Source: Deltaproteobacteria bacterium GWB2_55_19
Lineage (GTDB): Bacteria; Desulfobacterota; GWC2-55-46
Assembly: GCA_001797465.1 (NCBI GenBank)
Contig: MGPQ01000009.1
Location: 1-64,000 of the forward strand
DNA length: 64,000 bases
Direction: 5' to 3'
The notes below the pieces were generated by a model, which was not told the DNA's origin, made no database searches, and saw only the letters and a program-made list of their open reading frames with translations. This document shows positions 34,737 to 42,271 of this stretch, piece after piece; within the stretch, counting starts at the first letter, position 1, and every line of letters starts with the position of its first letter. Both the position numbers and the translations under genes were made by a program.

Positions 34737-36710
34737 TTAAAACGAATTTATCGCCGCGAAGACCTGCTCGTCGGTATAACCGCGCAGATCAACCGACTTC
34801 GACCTGCAAGCCGCCACGCACACGCCGCAACCCTGGCACACGCCCTCGTTGACCCTCGCGAGCCACTTAACGATATTCCCCTGCCTGTCTTTTACGGACT
34901 CCCTCTCGATAGCCGAGTACGGGCATGCCGTTACGCAGTCCCAGCACGCGTTGCAGGTCGTTTTGTTCACGCCGGCGGTTATCGGCTCCCTCGCCATCTC
35001 GTCGGCAGAAAACAACGCGAGCACCTTTGACGCCGCGGCAGAGCCCTGCGCGACTGATTCCGGTATGTCCATCGGCCCCATGCACGTTCCGGCCAGGAAT
35101 ATCCCGGCTGTAACGGTCTCGACCGGCCTTAACTTCGGGTGGTACTCGTTGTAGAACTTGTACTTGTCGTACCCTATGCCGAGCTTCTGCGCGAGCGTAT
35201 CCGCGCCTTCCCTCGAAACGATTGCGGTGGCGAGCACGACCATGTCGGCCTCTATCTCGACCTGACTTCCTGAGAGCGTATCCGCGCCCTGGACGATGAC
35301 CTTGCCGTCCTTTTCATAGACCCTGGAGACGCGCCCCCGGAGATACATAGCGTCGTCGTGCTCTATCGCCTTCCTTACGAACTCCTCGTACCGCTTGCCG
35401 CCTGAGCGTATGTCCATGTAGAAGACGTACGACTGGCCGTCGTGGACCTTGTGCTTGTACAGCATCGTGTGCTTGGCCGTGTACATGCAACAGACCTTGG
35501 AACAGTAGGAGACGCCCTTCTTCTCGTCCCTCGACCCAACGCACTGTATGAAAACGACATTTTGCGGGACCTTGCCGTCGGACGGCCGCCTTATCTCTCC
35601 ACCCGTGGGGCCGGAGGACGACGCGAGACGCTCGAACTGCATGCCGCTTATGACGTCCTTTATCCTGCCGTAGCCGTATTCGCCGAACCTCTCGTTCGGC
35701 ATGAGCTGATAGCCGGTGGCCACCACTATCGCGCCGACCTCTTCGGTCACTATCTTGTCTTCCATCTTGAAATCTATGCACTTCGGACCGCATACGATGG
35801 CGCACGCGCCGCACTTGTCCTTCTGTATCTTAGGGCAGTTGGGGGCGTCTATGACGGGGACGTTCGGGACCGACTGCGGGAACGGCGTATAGATGACCTT
35901 ACGCTTGGCCAGCCCAAGCTCGAACGCGCTCTCGGTCTTGAACGGGCACTTCTCTATGCACTCGCCGCAACCGGTGCACCGCTCCTCGTCCACAAACTTC
36001 GACTTCCTTTTTATCTGGACCGTGAAGTTGCCGATGTAGCCGTCGACCTTCTCTACCTCGGAGTACGTCAGTAAGGTTATGTTCTCGTTCAGCTCAGCCT
36101 CGACCATTTTGGGCGTCAGGATGCACTGCGAGCAATCCATCGTCGGGAAGGTCTCGGAGAGCCGCGCCATGTTGCCGCCGATAGAGGGCTCCTTCTCGAC
36201 AAGTATGACCTCGCGTCCGCCGTCCGCTATGTCGAGCGCGGCCTGAATGCCCGCGATGCCTCCGCCTATTACGAGCGCGCGCTTCTTAACCGGTATCTTT
36301 ATCTTCTTGAGAGGCCTGTTTTTCTTCAGCCTCTCTATCGTCATCCTTGTAAGGTCAATGGATTTGACCGTCCCCACTGCCTTTGTCGTGTCGTGGTGGA
36401 CCCAGGAGCACTGCTCCCGGATGTTCGTTATCTCGCACTGGTAGGGGTTAAGCCCCGCCGCCTCGGCCGCCTTCCTGAAGGTCTTCTCGTGCATGTGCGG
36501 AGAGCAGGCGGATACTATCAAGCCGTCGAGCTTGTTCTCTTTGATCGCCTGCCGGAGCATGTCCTGGCCCGGAGACGAGCACATGAACTTGTAGTCGCAG
36601 GTATATACCACGCCCGGGAGCTTCTTCATCTCCTCGGCGACCTTTTTGGTGTCGACGGTGGCCGCTATGTTATTTCCGCACTGGCAGACGAATACGCCTA
36701 TTCTCGGCAT
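34737..36710 (-). CDS. hdrA: Heterodisulfide reductase subunit A (bifurcating flavoprotein)
   Basis: A full-length 657-residue HdrA. The N-terminal domain holds VFVCQCGNNIAA and SACSPHMHEKTFR. A thioredoxin-reductase-like FAD domain has VIGGGIAGIQAA and EKEPSIGGNMARL, and then the inserted ferredoxin CTGCGECIEKCP. A C-terminal ferredoxin domain has CNACWDCVTACP and CQGCGVCVAAC. In known complexes the HdrA FAD splits electron pairs between ferredoxin and HdrBC. All expected clusters are present, so bifurcation is plausible. AGAGG precedes the ATG. Confidence 0.95.
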   Translation of the reverse strand: MPRIGVFVCQCGNNIAATVDTKKVAEEMKKLPGVVYTCDYKFMCSSPGQDMLRQAIKENKLDGLIVSACSPHMHEKTFRKAAEAAGLNPYQCEITNIREQCSWVHHDTTKAVGTVKSIDLTRMTIERLKKNRPLKKIKIPVKKRALVIGGGIAGIQAALDIADGGREVILVEKEPSIGGNMARLSETFPTMDCSQCILTPKMVEAELNENITLLTYSEVEKVDGYIGNFTVQIKRKSKFVDEERCTGCGECIEKCPFKTESAFELGLAKRKVIYTPFPQSVPNVPVIDAPNCPKIQKDKCGACAIVCGPKCIDFKMEDKIVTEEVGAIVVATGYQLMPNERFGEYGYGRIKDVISGMQFERLASSSGPTGGEIRRPSDGKVPQNVVFIQCVGSRDEKKGVSYCSKVCCMYTAKHTMLYKHKVHDGQSYVFYMDIRSGGKRYEEFVRKAIEHDDAMYLRGRVSRVYEKDGKVIVQGADTLSGSQVEIEADMVVLATAIVSREGADTLAQKLGIGYDKYKFYNEYHPKLRPVETVTAGIFLAGTCMGPMDIPESVAQGSAAASKVLALFSADEMAREPITAGVNKTTCNACWDCVTACPYSAIERESVKDRQGNIVKWLARVNEGVCQGCGVCVAACRSKSVDLRGYTDEQVFAAINSF

Positions 36711-36721
36711 AAAGACCTCTT

Positions 36722-37591
36722 CTAAACTATCCCCTTCTTCTTAAGAAGGGGCATAACATCAGTGACGTTCTTCTCGAACCCGAGGGACTCTATCGGCTGG
36801 CCGAGCGCGAGCCCGAGCGCCTGCGTAAAATAGATGACCGGGACGCCCGTATACCCCGGCGTACTGGAGACGACCTTGTCCTGGCTCTTTTCCAGATTGT
36901 ACTGGCAGAGCGGACAGCTAGTGACGATAAGCTCAGCGCCTGAGCCGACCGCCGAGGTCATGACGTTGCCGGAGAGCTTTGTGACCACCTCTTCGTTGTT
37001 CATGGCCAGGTGCGCGCCGCAACACTCTATCCTGTTCGGGAACTCGACGGGTTCCGCACCGAGCGCCTTAAGTAAATTTTCGAATACGGTCGGCCTCTCG
37101 GCGTTGTCTATGCCCATGTCCTCGAACGGGCGGAGCAACATGCACCCGTAGTAAGCGCCTGTCTTTATGCCCGCAAGGGGCCTCTTTACGGCCGCCTTTA
37201 CCTTGTCGAACCCGACCTTATCGCGGAGCACCTCAAGGAAGTGGAGGACGTTCACCGACCCGTCATACTCTTCCTCTATGAAGCCGTTTATGGTCGCGCG
37301 CTTTTCCCTATTATCGCGGAGCACCTTGTTCGTCCTCTTAAGGACGTTGTAGCAGACGGAGCAAAGGGTCGTTAAGGTATCGCCCTCTTTTCCGGCATTC
37401 GACAATACCTTTGCCGGGGCCGAGAGGGCTATGAGGTTATCGGGGGTAAGGGGGAATGTCGCGCCGCAGCAGTTCCACTGCTTCAATTCCGCCATCTCGA
37501 AACCGATTGCAGAGGCGGCGTCGCGCGCGGACTCATCAAAGCTCTTTGCGAATGTATTGAGTGTGCATCCTGGATAATAAGGTATCTTCAT
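36722..37591 (-). CDS. hdrB: Heterodisulfide reductase subunit B
   Basis: A 289-residue protein with two complete CCG domains: Cys9, Cys41-42, Cys77, Cys80 and Cys150, Cys190-191, Cys226, Cys229. These bind two non-cubane [4Fe-4S] clusters that cleave disulfides in methanogen HdrB. In bacteria the substrate is thought to be a protein or small disulfide such as DsrC; no dsrC is in this window. It lies 11 bases upstream of hdrA. It is a paralogue of the class-E subunit at 18758. Confidence 0.93.
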   Translation of the reverse strand: MKIPYYPGCTLNTFAKSFDESARDAASAIGFEMAELKQWNCCGATFPLTPDNLIALSAPAKVLSNAGKEGDTLTTLCSVCYNVLKRTNKVLRDNREKRATINGFIEEEYDGSVNVLHFLEVLRDKVGFDKVKAAVKRPLAGIKTGAYYGCMLLRPFEDMGIDNAERPTVFENLLKALGAEPVEFPNRIECCGAHLAMNNEEVVTKLSGNVMTSAVGSGAELIVTSCPLCQYNLEKSQDKVVSSTPGYTGVPVIYFTQALGLALGQPIESLGFEKNVTDVMPLLKKKGIV

Positions 37592-37688
37592 CGTCTCGAC
37601 CGGGACAGCATCTTATTAAATTCGGAGACCAGCCTCAAAATAGGCCGTTAAAATCAGGGTCTGCCGGGGCCCCTGCCCCGCGCCCAAG

Positions 37689-38096
37689 CTAACTTACGAA
37701 CTTCCTGAAACCGCAGACTATCGCCTGCTGTGGCGCGTTCTTGAGGAATTGCATCGGTATTTTGCTTATCTTCTCGAAGTCCTCGCCTTTTCTCAAGACC
37801 GTCTGCCTTAAGCCTTCGAGGACCGCCGCGACCGAACAGCCCTTCGGGCACCGCGAATAACACTGGAGGCACCCGACGCAGACCCACATCGAGTTCGCCT
37901 TCATCACTTCCTCGATCTTCCCGAGCTGGAGAAACCTCATCACCTGGGACGGGGCTATCTCCATCTCGTAGGAGACGGGGCACCCGCCGGAGCAGTTGCC
38001 GCACTGGTAGCACTTCTTCAAGTCCTCGCCGCTTATCCGCTGAAGATGATGGATGGAGGCGCTCTCTATCTCTTCTTTCAGAAGTTTTATCTTCAT
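37689..38096 (-). CDS. hdrC: Heterodisulfide reductase subunit C
   Basis: A 135-residue protein with two [4Fe-4S] loops: Cys29, 32, 35, 39 (CYQCGNCSGGCP) and Cys73, 76, 79, 83 (CVGCLQCYSRCP). This length and spacing is typical of HdrC, which carries electrons from HdrA to HdrB. An AGGA precedes the ATG. It heads the hdrCBA-flx-frd run. The 97 bases between hdrC and hdrB hold no gene. Confidence 0.92.
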   Translation of the reverse strand: MKIKLLKEEIESASIHHLQRISGEDLKKCYQCGNCSGGCPVSYEMEIAPSQVMRFLQLGKIEEVMKANSMWVCVGCLQCYSRCPKGCSVAAVLEGLRQTVLRKGEDFEKISKIPMQFLKNAPQQAIVCGFRKFVS

Positions 38097-38132
38097 GGGT
38101 ATCCTGAGTTCAGCTACAAATATTCAACAGTT

Positions 38133-38161
38133 GTCATTGCGAGCGGAGCGAAGCAATCTCA
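38133..38161 (+). repeat. Inverted repeat flanking the GIY-YIG gene, left copy
   Basis: GTCATTGCGAGCGGAGCGAAGCAATCTCA. It ends inside the stop codon of the GIY-YIG gene. It is the inverse of 38464-38499 except for a seven-base difference in the middle. Confidence 0.8.
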
Positions 38162-38452
38162 GAACGCTTCGTACAAATCAACCCAGCCCGCATTCATGCT
38201 CCTTACTAATTCCTTCTTCTGTGCCCTTGAACCGCCTTTTATCTGTTTTTCTCTTGTTATTGCACTCTCTATGCTGCCTGTTGCCTCGTAATAAACCAGC
38301 TTGTCTATATTGTACTTTTTTGTGAACCCGTCGATCAGTTTTTCCTTATGCTCATAGATACGCCGTTTAAGGTCATTTGTAACGCCGGTATAAAGGACAT
38401 TATTCCATTTGTTTGTTATTATATAGACATAATATTGTCTCTCTTCAGGCAT
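38159..38452 (-). CDS. GIY-YIG domain endonuclease-like protein
   Basis: A 97-residue single-domain protein. YYVYIITN and LYTGVTNDLKRRIYEHK are the GIY-YIG core with its catalytic Arg; a Glu-containing segment follows (SAITREKQIKG). This is the stand-alone COG2827/UPF0213 type. The gene is tightly bracketed by inverted repeats, its stop codon overlapping one of them, and splits fumB from hdrC. Together this looks like a small mobile unit. Cellular role unknown. Confidence 0.88.
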   Translation of the reverse strand: MPEERQYYVYIITNKWNNVLYTGVTNDLKRRIYEHKEKLIDGFTKKYNIDKLVYYEATGSIESAITREKQIKGGSRAQKKELVRSMNAGWVDLYEAF

Positions 38453-38463
38453 CCGCTACCGCT

Positions 38464-38499
38464 TGAGATTGCTTCGTCGCTTGCGCTCCTCGCAATGAC
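38464..38499 (-). repeat. Inverted repeat flanking the GIY-YIG gene, right copy
   Basis: It opens TGAGATTGCTTCG and closes CTCGCAATGAC, the reverse of the left copy at 38133-38161. It begins 12 bases before the GIY-YIG start codon. The motif is of the widespread CATTGCGAG...GAAGCAATC type. Confidence 0.8.
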
Positions 38500-38507
38500 A
38501 AAAAAAC

Positions 38508-39068
38508 CTAACCCACCTTCCTGTACTTCCTCACGCCCTCTTCAAAGAGGTCTCCCCCGAAGGCGTCGTTCGCGACTATCGCCGGGAAGTCCCTGACCTC
38601 AAGCCTCCGTATCGCCTCAGGTCCGAGATCTTCATACGCGATTATCTCGGCCTTCTTGATGGAGCGCGCAATCAACGCCGCGGCCCCGCCCACAGCCGCC
38701 ATGTACACGGCCTTGTGATTCTTTATGGCGTCGAGCACTTCCTTCGACCTCTGCCCCTTGCCTATCATGCCCTTGAGCCCCAGTTCAATAAGCCTCGGCG
38801 TGTAGGCGTCCATCCTGCCGCTCGTCGTCGGCCCGGCTGAACCTATGATTGCGCCGGGTTTGGCCGGGGTAGGCCCGACGTAGTAGATGAACTGGCCTTT
38901 GATGTCAAAGGGCAACGCCTTGCCCTCGTCCAGTAGCGCGATGAGCCTCTTGTGCGCCGCGTCCCTGGCCGTGTAGATGACCCCGGTAATAAGGACCTTG
39001 TCCCCTGCCCGGAGCTTTTCAATCACATCTTCAGTAAGAGGGGCGGCTATTTTAATCGGCTCAGACAT
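38508..39068 (-). CDS. fumB: Class I fumarase, C-terminal (beta) subunit
   Basis: This 186-residue subunit of the two-subunit iron-sulfur fumarate hydratase has GDKVLITGVIYTARDAAHKR, IGSAGPTTSGRMDAY and MIGKGQRS, the substrate-binding signatures. It pairs with fumA 33 bases upstream and interconverts malate and fumarate. Tartrate dehydratase is the main paralogous alternative; neighbours mdh and frd make fumarase far more likely. (fumB here means beta subunit.). Confidence 0.92.
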   Translation of the reverse strand: MSEPIKIAAPLTEDVIEKLRAGDKVLITGVIYTARDAAHKRLIALLDEGKALPFDIKGQFIYYVGPTPAKPGAIIGSAGPTTSGRMDAYTPRLIELGLKGMIGKGQRSKEVLDAIKNHKAVYMAAVGGAAALIARSIKKAEIIAYEDLGPEAIRRLEVRDFPAIVANDAFGGDLFEEGVRKYRKVG

Positions 39069-39101
39069 CGTATCAACACCTTTTTAAATATTAGCGCGCC
39101 A

Positions 39102-39938
39102 TTAAATTACAGCCTCTTTATGCCTGTCCGCGTGGCACTGGATGTTTACCGCCACCGGAAGGCTCGCTATATGACACGGGTAAGTCTCTATATGAACAGC
39201 GAGCGCCGTCGTCGTGCCTCCGAAGCCCATCGGGCCGATGCCGAGCGCGTTAATGGAGGCGAGCAGTTCCTTTTCGAGCGCGTCAAGATCGTTATCCGGG
39301 TTCGGCGTGCCTACGGGCCTTAAAAGAGACTTTTTCGCAAGCAGGGCCGACTTATCGAACGACCCGCCGACCCCGACTCCAACGACTATCGGGGGGCACG
39401 GGTTCCCGCCGCCGACAGATACAGTCTCAATTACAAAACTCTTTATCCCCTCGACGCCTTCGGCAGGCTTCAACATTTTGAGCCTGCTCATGTTCTCGCT
39501 ACCCGCGCCCTTTGGGGCTATCTTTATCTTTATTTTATCGCCTTCGACGAGTGTTGTATGAATGATCGCAGGGGTATTGTCCCCGGTGTTCGTCCTTTTC
39601 AATGGATGGCAGACGGACTTTCTCAAGTACCCGTCCCTGTATCCCTGGCGGACGCCTTCGTTAACGGCGTCTTCGAGGGAAAATTCCAGCTGGACGCCTC
39701 TGCCGACCTCTATAAAGAAGACCGCTATGCCGGTGTCCTGGCACATAGGGAGATGTTCCCTGCCCGCTATCTCGAAGTTGTTGATTATCTGTTCGAGGAC
39801 CTCTTTGCCGAGTGGGGACTCCTCTTTGACCGCCGCTGACTTGACGGCCGAGACGACATCGGGCTCCAGATCGCACGCCGCGCTTATGCAGAGCGCGCGT
39901 ACGGTCTTCGTTATCTCTTCAGCGGACACCTTTCTCAA
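39102..39938 (-). CDS. fumA: Class I fumarase, N-terminal (alpha) subunit
   Basis: A 278-residue catalytic subunit that carries an oxygen-sensitive [4Fe-4S] cluster. The cysteine ligands are likely Cys66 in PMCQDTG, the Cys in GGGNPCPP (about 180) and the one in NIQCHADRH near the end. The start is TTG at 39938 with AGGGG before it, ten bases after mdh. Oxygen sensitivity fits an anaerobic life style. Confidence 0.93.
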   Translation of the reverse strand: MRKVSAEEITKTVRALCISAACDLEPDVVSAVKSAAVKEESPLGKEVLEQIINNFEIAGREHLPMCQDTGIAVFFIEVGRGVQLEFSLEDAVNEGVRQGYRDGYLRKSVCHPLKRTNTGDNTPAIIHTTLVEGDKIKIKIAPKGAGSENMSRLKMLKPAEGVEGIKSFVIETVSVGGGNPCPPIVVGVGVGGSFDKSALLAKKSLLRPVGTPNPDNDLDALEKELLASINALGIGPMGFGGTTTALAVHIETYPCHIASLPVAVNIQCHADRHKEAVI

Positions 39939-39948
39939 AGGAGACCCC

Positions 39949-40878
39949 TTATAGCTTCAGCTCGTCTATGAGGGCCTTGACCGCCGAGACGGACGCGTTG
40001 AACGCGGCCCTCTCTCCCTCATCGAGCCTTATCTCAAGTATCTTCTCAACGCCGTTCGCCCCGATGACCGCCGGAACGCCTATGAACATCCCCTTTACGC
40101 CGTACTGCCCGTCGCAGTAGACGGCAGAGGGGATTACCCTCTTCTTGTCCTTTATGATGGCCTCGCACATCTCGGCTACCGCGGCCGAAGGCGCCGAGTA
40201 TGCGGACCCGGTCTTAAGTAGCGCGACTATCTCGCCGCCGGCCTTTCTGGTGCGGGCCATGATGGCGTCGACCTTGTCTGCCGGGAGGAGCTGAGTAACG
40301 GGTATCCCGGAGACCGTCGCGTAGCTTTTGAGCGGGACCATCTCGTCGGCGTGCCCGCCAATGACCATCGCGTGGACGTCCTGCATCGATACCCCGAGCT
40401 CCATCGCGATGAACGAGCGCATCCGGCTGCCGTCGAGCGCGCCGGAAAGACCCATTATCTTATGGCTCGGCAGGCCGCTGAACTTCCACGCGGCAAATAC
40501 CATCACGTCGAGGGGGTTCGTGACAATGAGGATATGGGCGTTCGGCGAGTGCTTTACTATCCCCTCGACGACCGCCTTCAGAATCCCTACGTTGGTGTTT
40601 ATGAGGTCGCTCCGGGACATCCCAGGCTTCCTCGGTATGCCTGCCGTAATAATGACGACGTCCGAACCCGCGGTGTCGGCGTAGTCGTTCGTGCCTTTTA
40701 CGAAGGAATCGAACCTCTCGATGGGAGCGGCCTCCATGAGGTCAAGGGACTTGCCCTGCGGAACGCCCTCTATGATGTCGAGGAGTACGACGTCCCCGAG
40801 CTCCTTAATGGCCACCCAGAGGGCCGTATGCGCGCCGACATGCCCGGCGCCGACTACCGTTATCTTTTTACGGGCCAA
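39949..40878 (-). CDS. mdh: Malate dehydrogenase (LDH-like, NAD type)
   Basis: A 309-residue enzyme that interconverts oxaloacetate and malate. VVGAGHVGAH is the dinucleotide loop and Asp34 at the end of the second strand favours NAD over NADP. The active-site Arg83, Arg89 and catalytic His176 (IGGHADEM) are in place. The start is TTG with GGAGG five bases before it. First gene of the long minus-strand block, with a palindromic operator and promoter about 150 bases upstream. Confidence 0.95.
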   Translation of the reverse strand: MARKKITVVGAGHVGAHTALWVAIKELGDVVLLDIIEGVPQGKSLDLMEAAPIERFDSFVKGTNDYADTAGSDVVIITAGIPRKPGMSRSDLINTNVGILKAVVEGIVKHSPNAHILIVTNPLDVMVFAAWKFSGLPSHKIMGLSGALDGSRMRSFIAMELGVSMQDVHAMVIGGHADEMVPLKSYATVSGIPVTQLLPADKVDAIMARTRKAGGEIVALLKTGSAYSAPSAAVAEMCEAIIKDKKRVIPSAVYCDGQYGVKGMFIGVPAVIGANGVEKILEIRLDEGERAAFNASVSAVKALIDELKL

Positions 40879-41021
40879 TGAGACCTCCCTGGAACAGGTT
40901 TTGTTGCGAGGGCCGAAAATATCCGGCCCAAAAGAGACAAGACCCCCGTAGCAACTATTCCACGCCGCTATACGCCTGAAAAGGCCCTATGTTTGCGCAC
41001 GAATGGCGTCCCGCCTATCAC

Positions 41022-41036
41022 TGTATACAGTATACA
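41022..41036. promoter_or_regulatory. Perfect 15-bp palindrome, candidate GntR-family operator
   Basis: TGTATACAGTATACA is symmetric over 7-1-7 bases and resembles GntR/FadR-type sites. It overlaps the -10 region of the candidate mdh promoter, so binding there would repress the TCA/Hdr block. No GntR gene is in the window. Confidence 0.55.
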
Positions 41037-41055
41037 AAAAAAGCCTCCCTGTCAA
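41029..41055 (-). promoter_or_regulatory. Candidate promoter of the mdh operon
   Basis: On the minus strand TTGACA (41050-41055) and TATACT (41029-41034) are 15 bases apart, shorter than ideal. The leader to the mdh TTG would be about 145 bases. No gene lies in 40879-41223. Confidence 0.45.
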
Positions 41056-41089
41056 GCGAATTCTAAACCCCTCGCCCTGCCGGGCTTTT

Positions 41090-41113
41090 GCCGTTTTTCA
41101 TGGCAAAAACGGC
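41090..41113. other. Perfect 9-bp hairpin upstream of tRNA-Pro
   Basis: GCCGTTTTT and AAAAACGGC flank a six-base loop. It lies between the divergent mdh and tRNA-Pro promoters; its role is unknown. Confidence 0.45.
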
Positions 41114-41181
41114 GTTTACCGCCATATTTTAGATGAAAAAAGCAGGCTTGGAAAGGCAAGGGAGGCCTGGGCTGAAAAGGC

Positions 41182-41210
41182 TTGCAATAAGGCCGTCTGT
41201 ATGTTATTAA
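41182..41210 (+). promoter_or_regulatory. Promoter of tRNA-Pro
   Basis: TTGCAA (41182-41187) and TATTAA (41205-41210) are 17 bases apart and 13 bases before the tRNA. Confidence 0.6.
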
Positions 41211-41223
41211 AACATATTCTATA

Positions 41224-41300
<77 letters not shown>

Positions 41301-41305
41301 GTTTT

Positions 41306-41536
41306 AGGCTACTTCTATAAATTGCTATTTTTCCTAACTGCTCGGCGCAGGGCCAAAGTCTCGTACGGAGTCTTTGGGACAAATCAATTCTCCAGCCGTT
41401 CGATACGTATCTGCCCGTCCGGCAAGGACTGTGTCAGGGCGTAAATAAAAATGCTCACATATTCACATATATGCTGCGCTTTTTATTTCCACCCTTCCTT
41501 GACCTTAGAAAAAATATCTAATTTTTAGAAGTAGCC
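41306..41536. mobile_element. Family D MITE-like element between two tRNA genes
   Basis: Imperfect terminal inverted repeats of about 32 bases both open AGGCTACTTCTA. They bracket about 230 bases with no coding sequence. A family C unit (41340-41431, inverted) lies inside. The joined ends alone form the hairpin at 23211-23246. No target-site duplication is obvious. Confidence 0.6.
41340..41431 (-). repeat. Dispersed repeat family C, copy 5 (inverted, inside family D)
   Basis: Read on the minus strand it opens GTCCTTGCCGGACGGGCAGA and closes TTTGGCCCTGCGCCGAGC. It is the same unit as those at 10964 and 18566. Confidence 0.75.
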
Positions 41537-41554
41537 TCTAAAAAATTTCACAAT

Positions 41555-41631
<77 letters not shown>

Positions 41632-41730
41632 GTATTTTCAAGGGCTTTTGAGGCCCGCCCTCTCACCTGTTGCCCCCAGCGTGACCGAATCGTGACCAGC
41701 TTTCGAGGGCTGAAATACCCTGAAAACAAA

Positions 41731-41766
41731 ACAACGCCAGGCCTTTCGGCCTGGCGTTGTTTTTTA
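41731..41766. terminator. Bidirectional intrinsic terminator
   Basis: ACAACGCCAGGCC and its exact inverse form a 13-bp stem with a TTTC loop. T-rich tails follow on both strands. It serves the cytochrome c gene on minus and the tRNA-Arg transcript on plus. Confidence 0.88.
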
Positions 41767-41780
41767 GTCTTAATGAGAAA

Positions 41781-42113
41781 CTACTTCGCCGCAAGCGTCT
41801 TTAAATACTCAATCATGGCCTTCACATCGTCCTCTGAGAGCGTCTGCTTGGGCATGCCGCTGGCGAACTGCTTATACTTCTTCGCCGCGCCTTCCCTGCC
41901 GTTGGTTATCGCGTCCGCTATCTCGGCGTCCTTGGCTGTCTTCATATAATCGCTGGCCTTGAAGGCCGGGGCCATCGCGGTCCCCTGCCCGTCCGCGCCG
42001 TGACACATCGCGCACCTGGCCTTGTAAACGGCCGCGCCGTCGGCGGCAAAGGACGCGCCTCCGAATAAAAGCGCCGCACCCAGCGCCATGCCTCCAACAA
42101 ATATCTTTTTCAT
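41781..42113 (-). CDS. Small periplasmic class I cytochrome c
   Basis: A 110-residue protein with a signal peptide (about residues 1-23, ending SFA) and one haem c site, CAMCH at 34-38. The distal ligand is probably the Met in SGMPKQ (about residue 85), as in c551/c553-type carriers. It likely shuttles electrons in the periplasm. The start is the ATG at 42113; a GTG three codons earlier is an alternative. Terminators on both sides make it monocistronic. Confidence 0.92.
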   Translation of the reverse strand: MKKIFVGGMALGAALLFGGASFAADGAAVYKARCAMCHGADGQGTAMAPAFKASDYMKTAKDAEIADAITNGREGAAKKYKQFASGMPKQTLSEDDVKAMIEYLKTLAAK

Positions 42114-42215
42114 GTCCACCACCCCCGCTTGAGTTTTATTAAGAAAGCATATTTTAAATACATTCTATCAGATTCCGGGGTTTTCAGGGGCGCTCAGTCC
42201 ATATTAGCGGAGGAC

Positions 42216-42247
42216 AAAAAAACCGGGCCGCCCGAAGGGCGGCCCGG
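42216..42247 (-). terminator. Intrinsic terminator of the 42272-43870 gene
   Basis: On the minus strand CCGGGCCGCCC and its inverse form an 11-bp stem with a TTC loop, followed by seven T, starting about 25 bases past the stop. Confidence 0.88.
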
Positions 42248-42271
42248 CCTGAGGCTAAAAAAACAGCTCCG

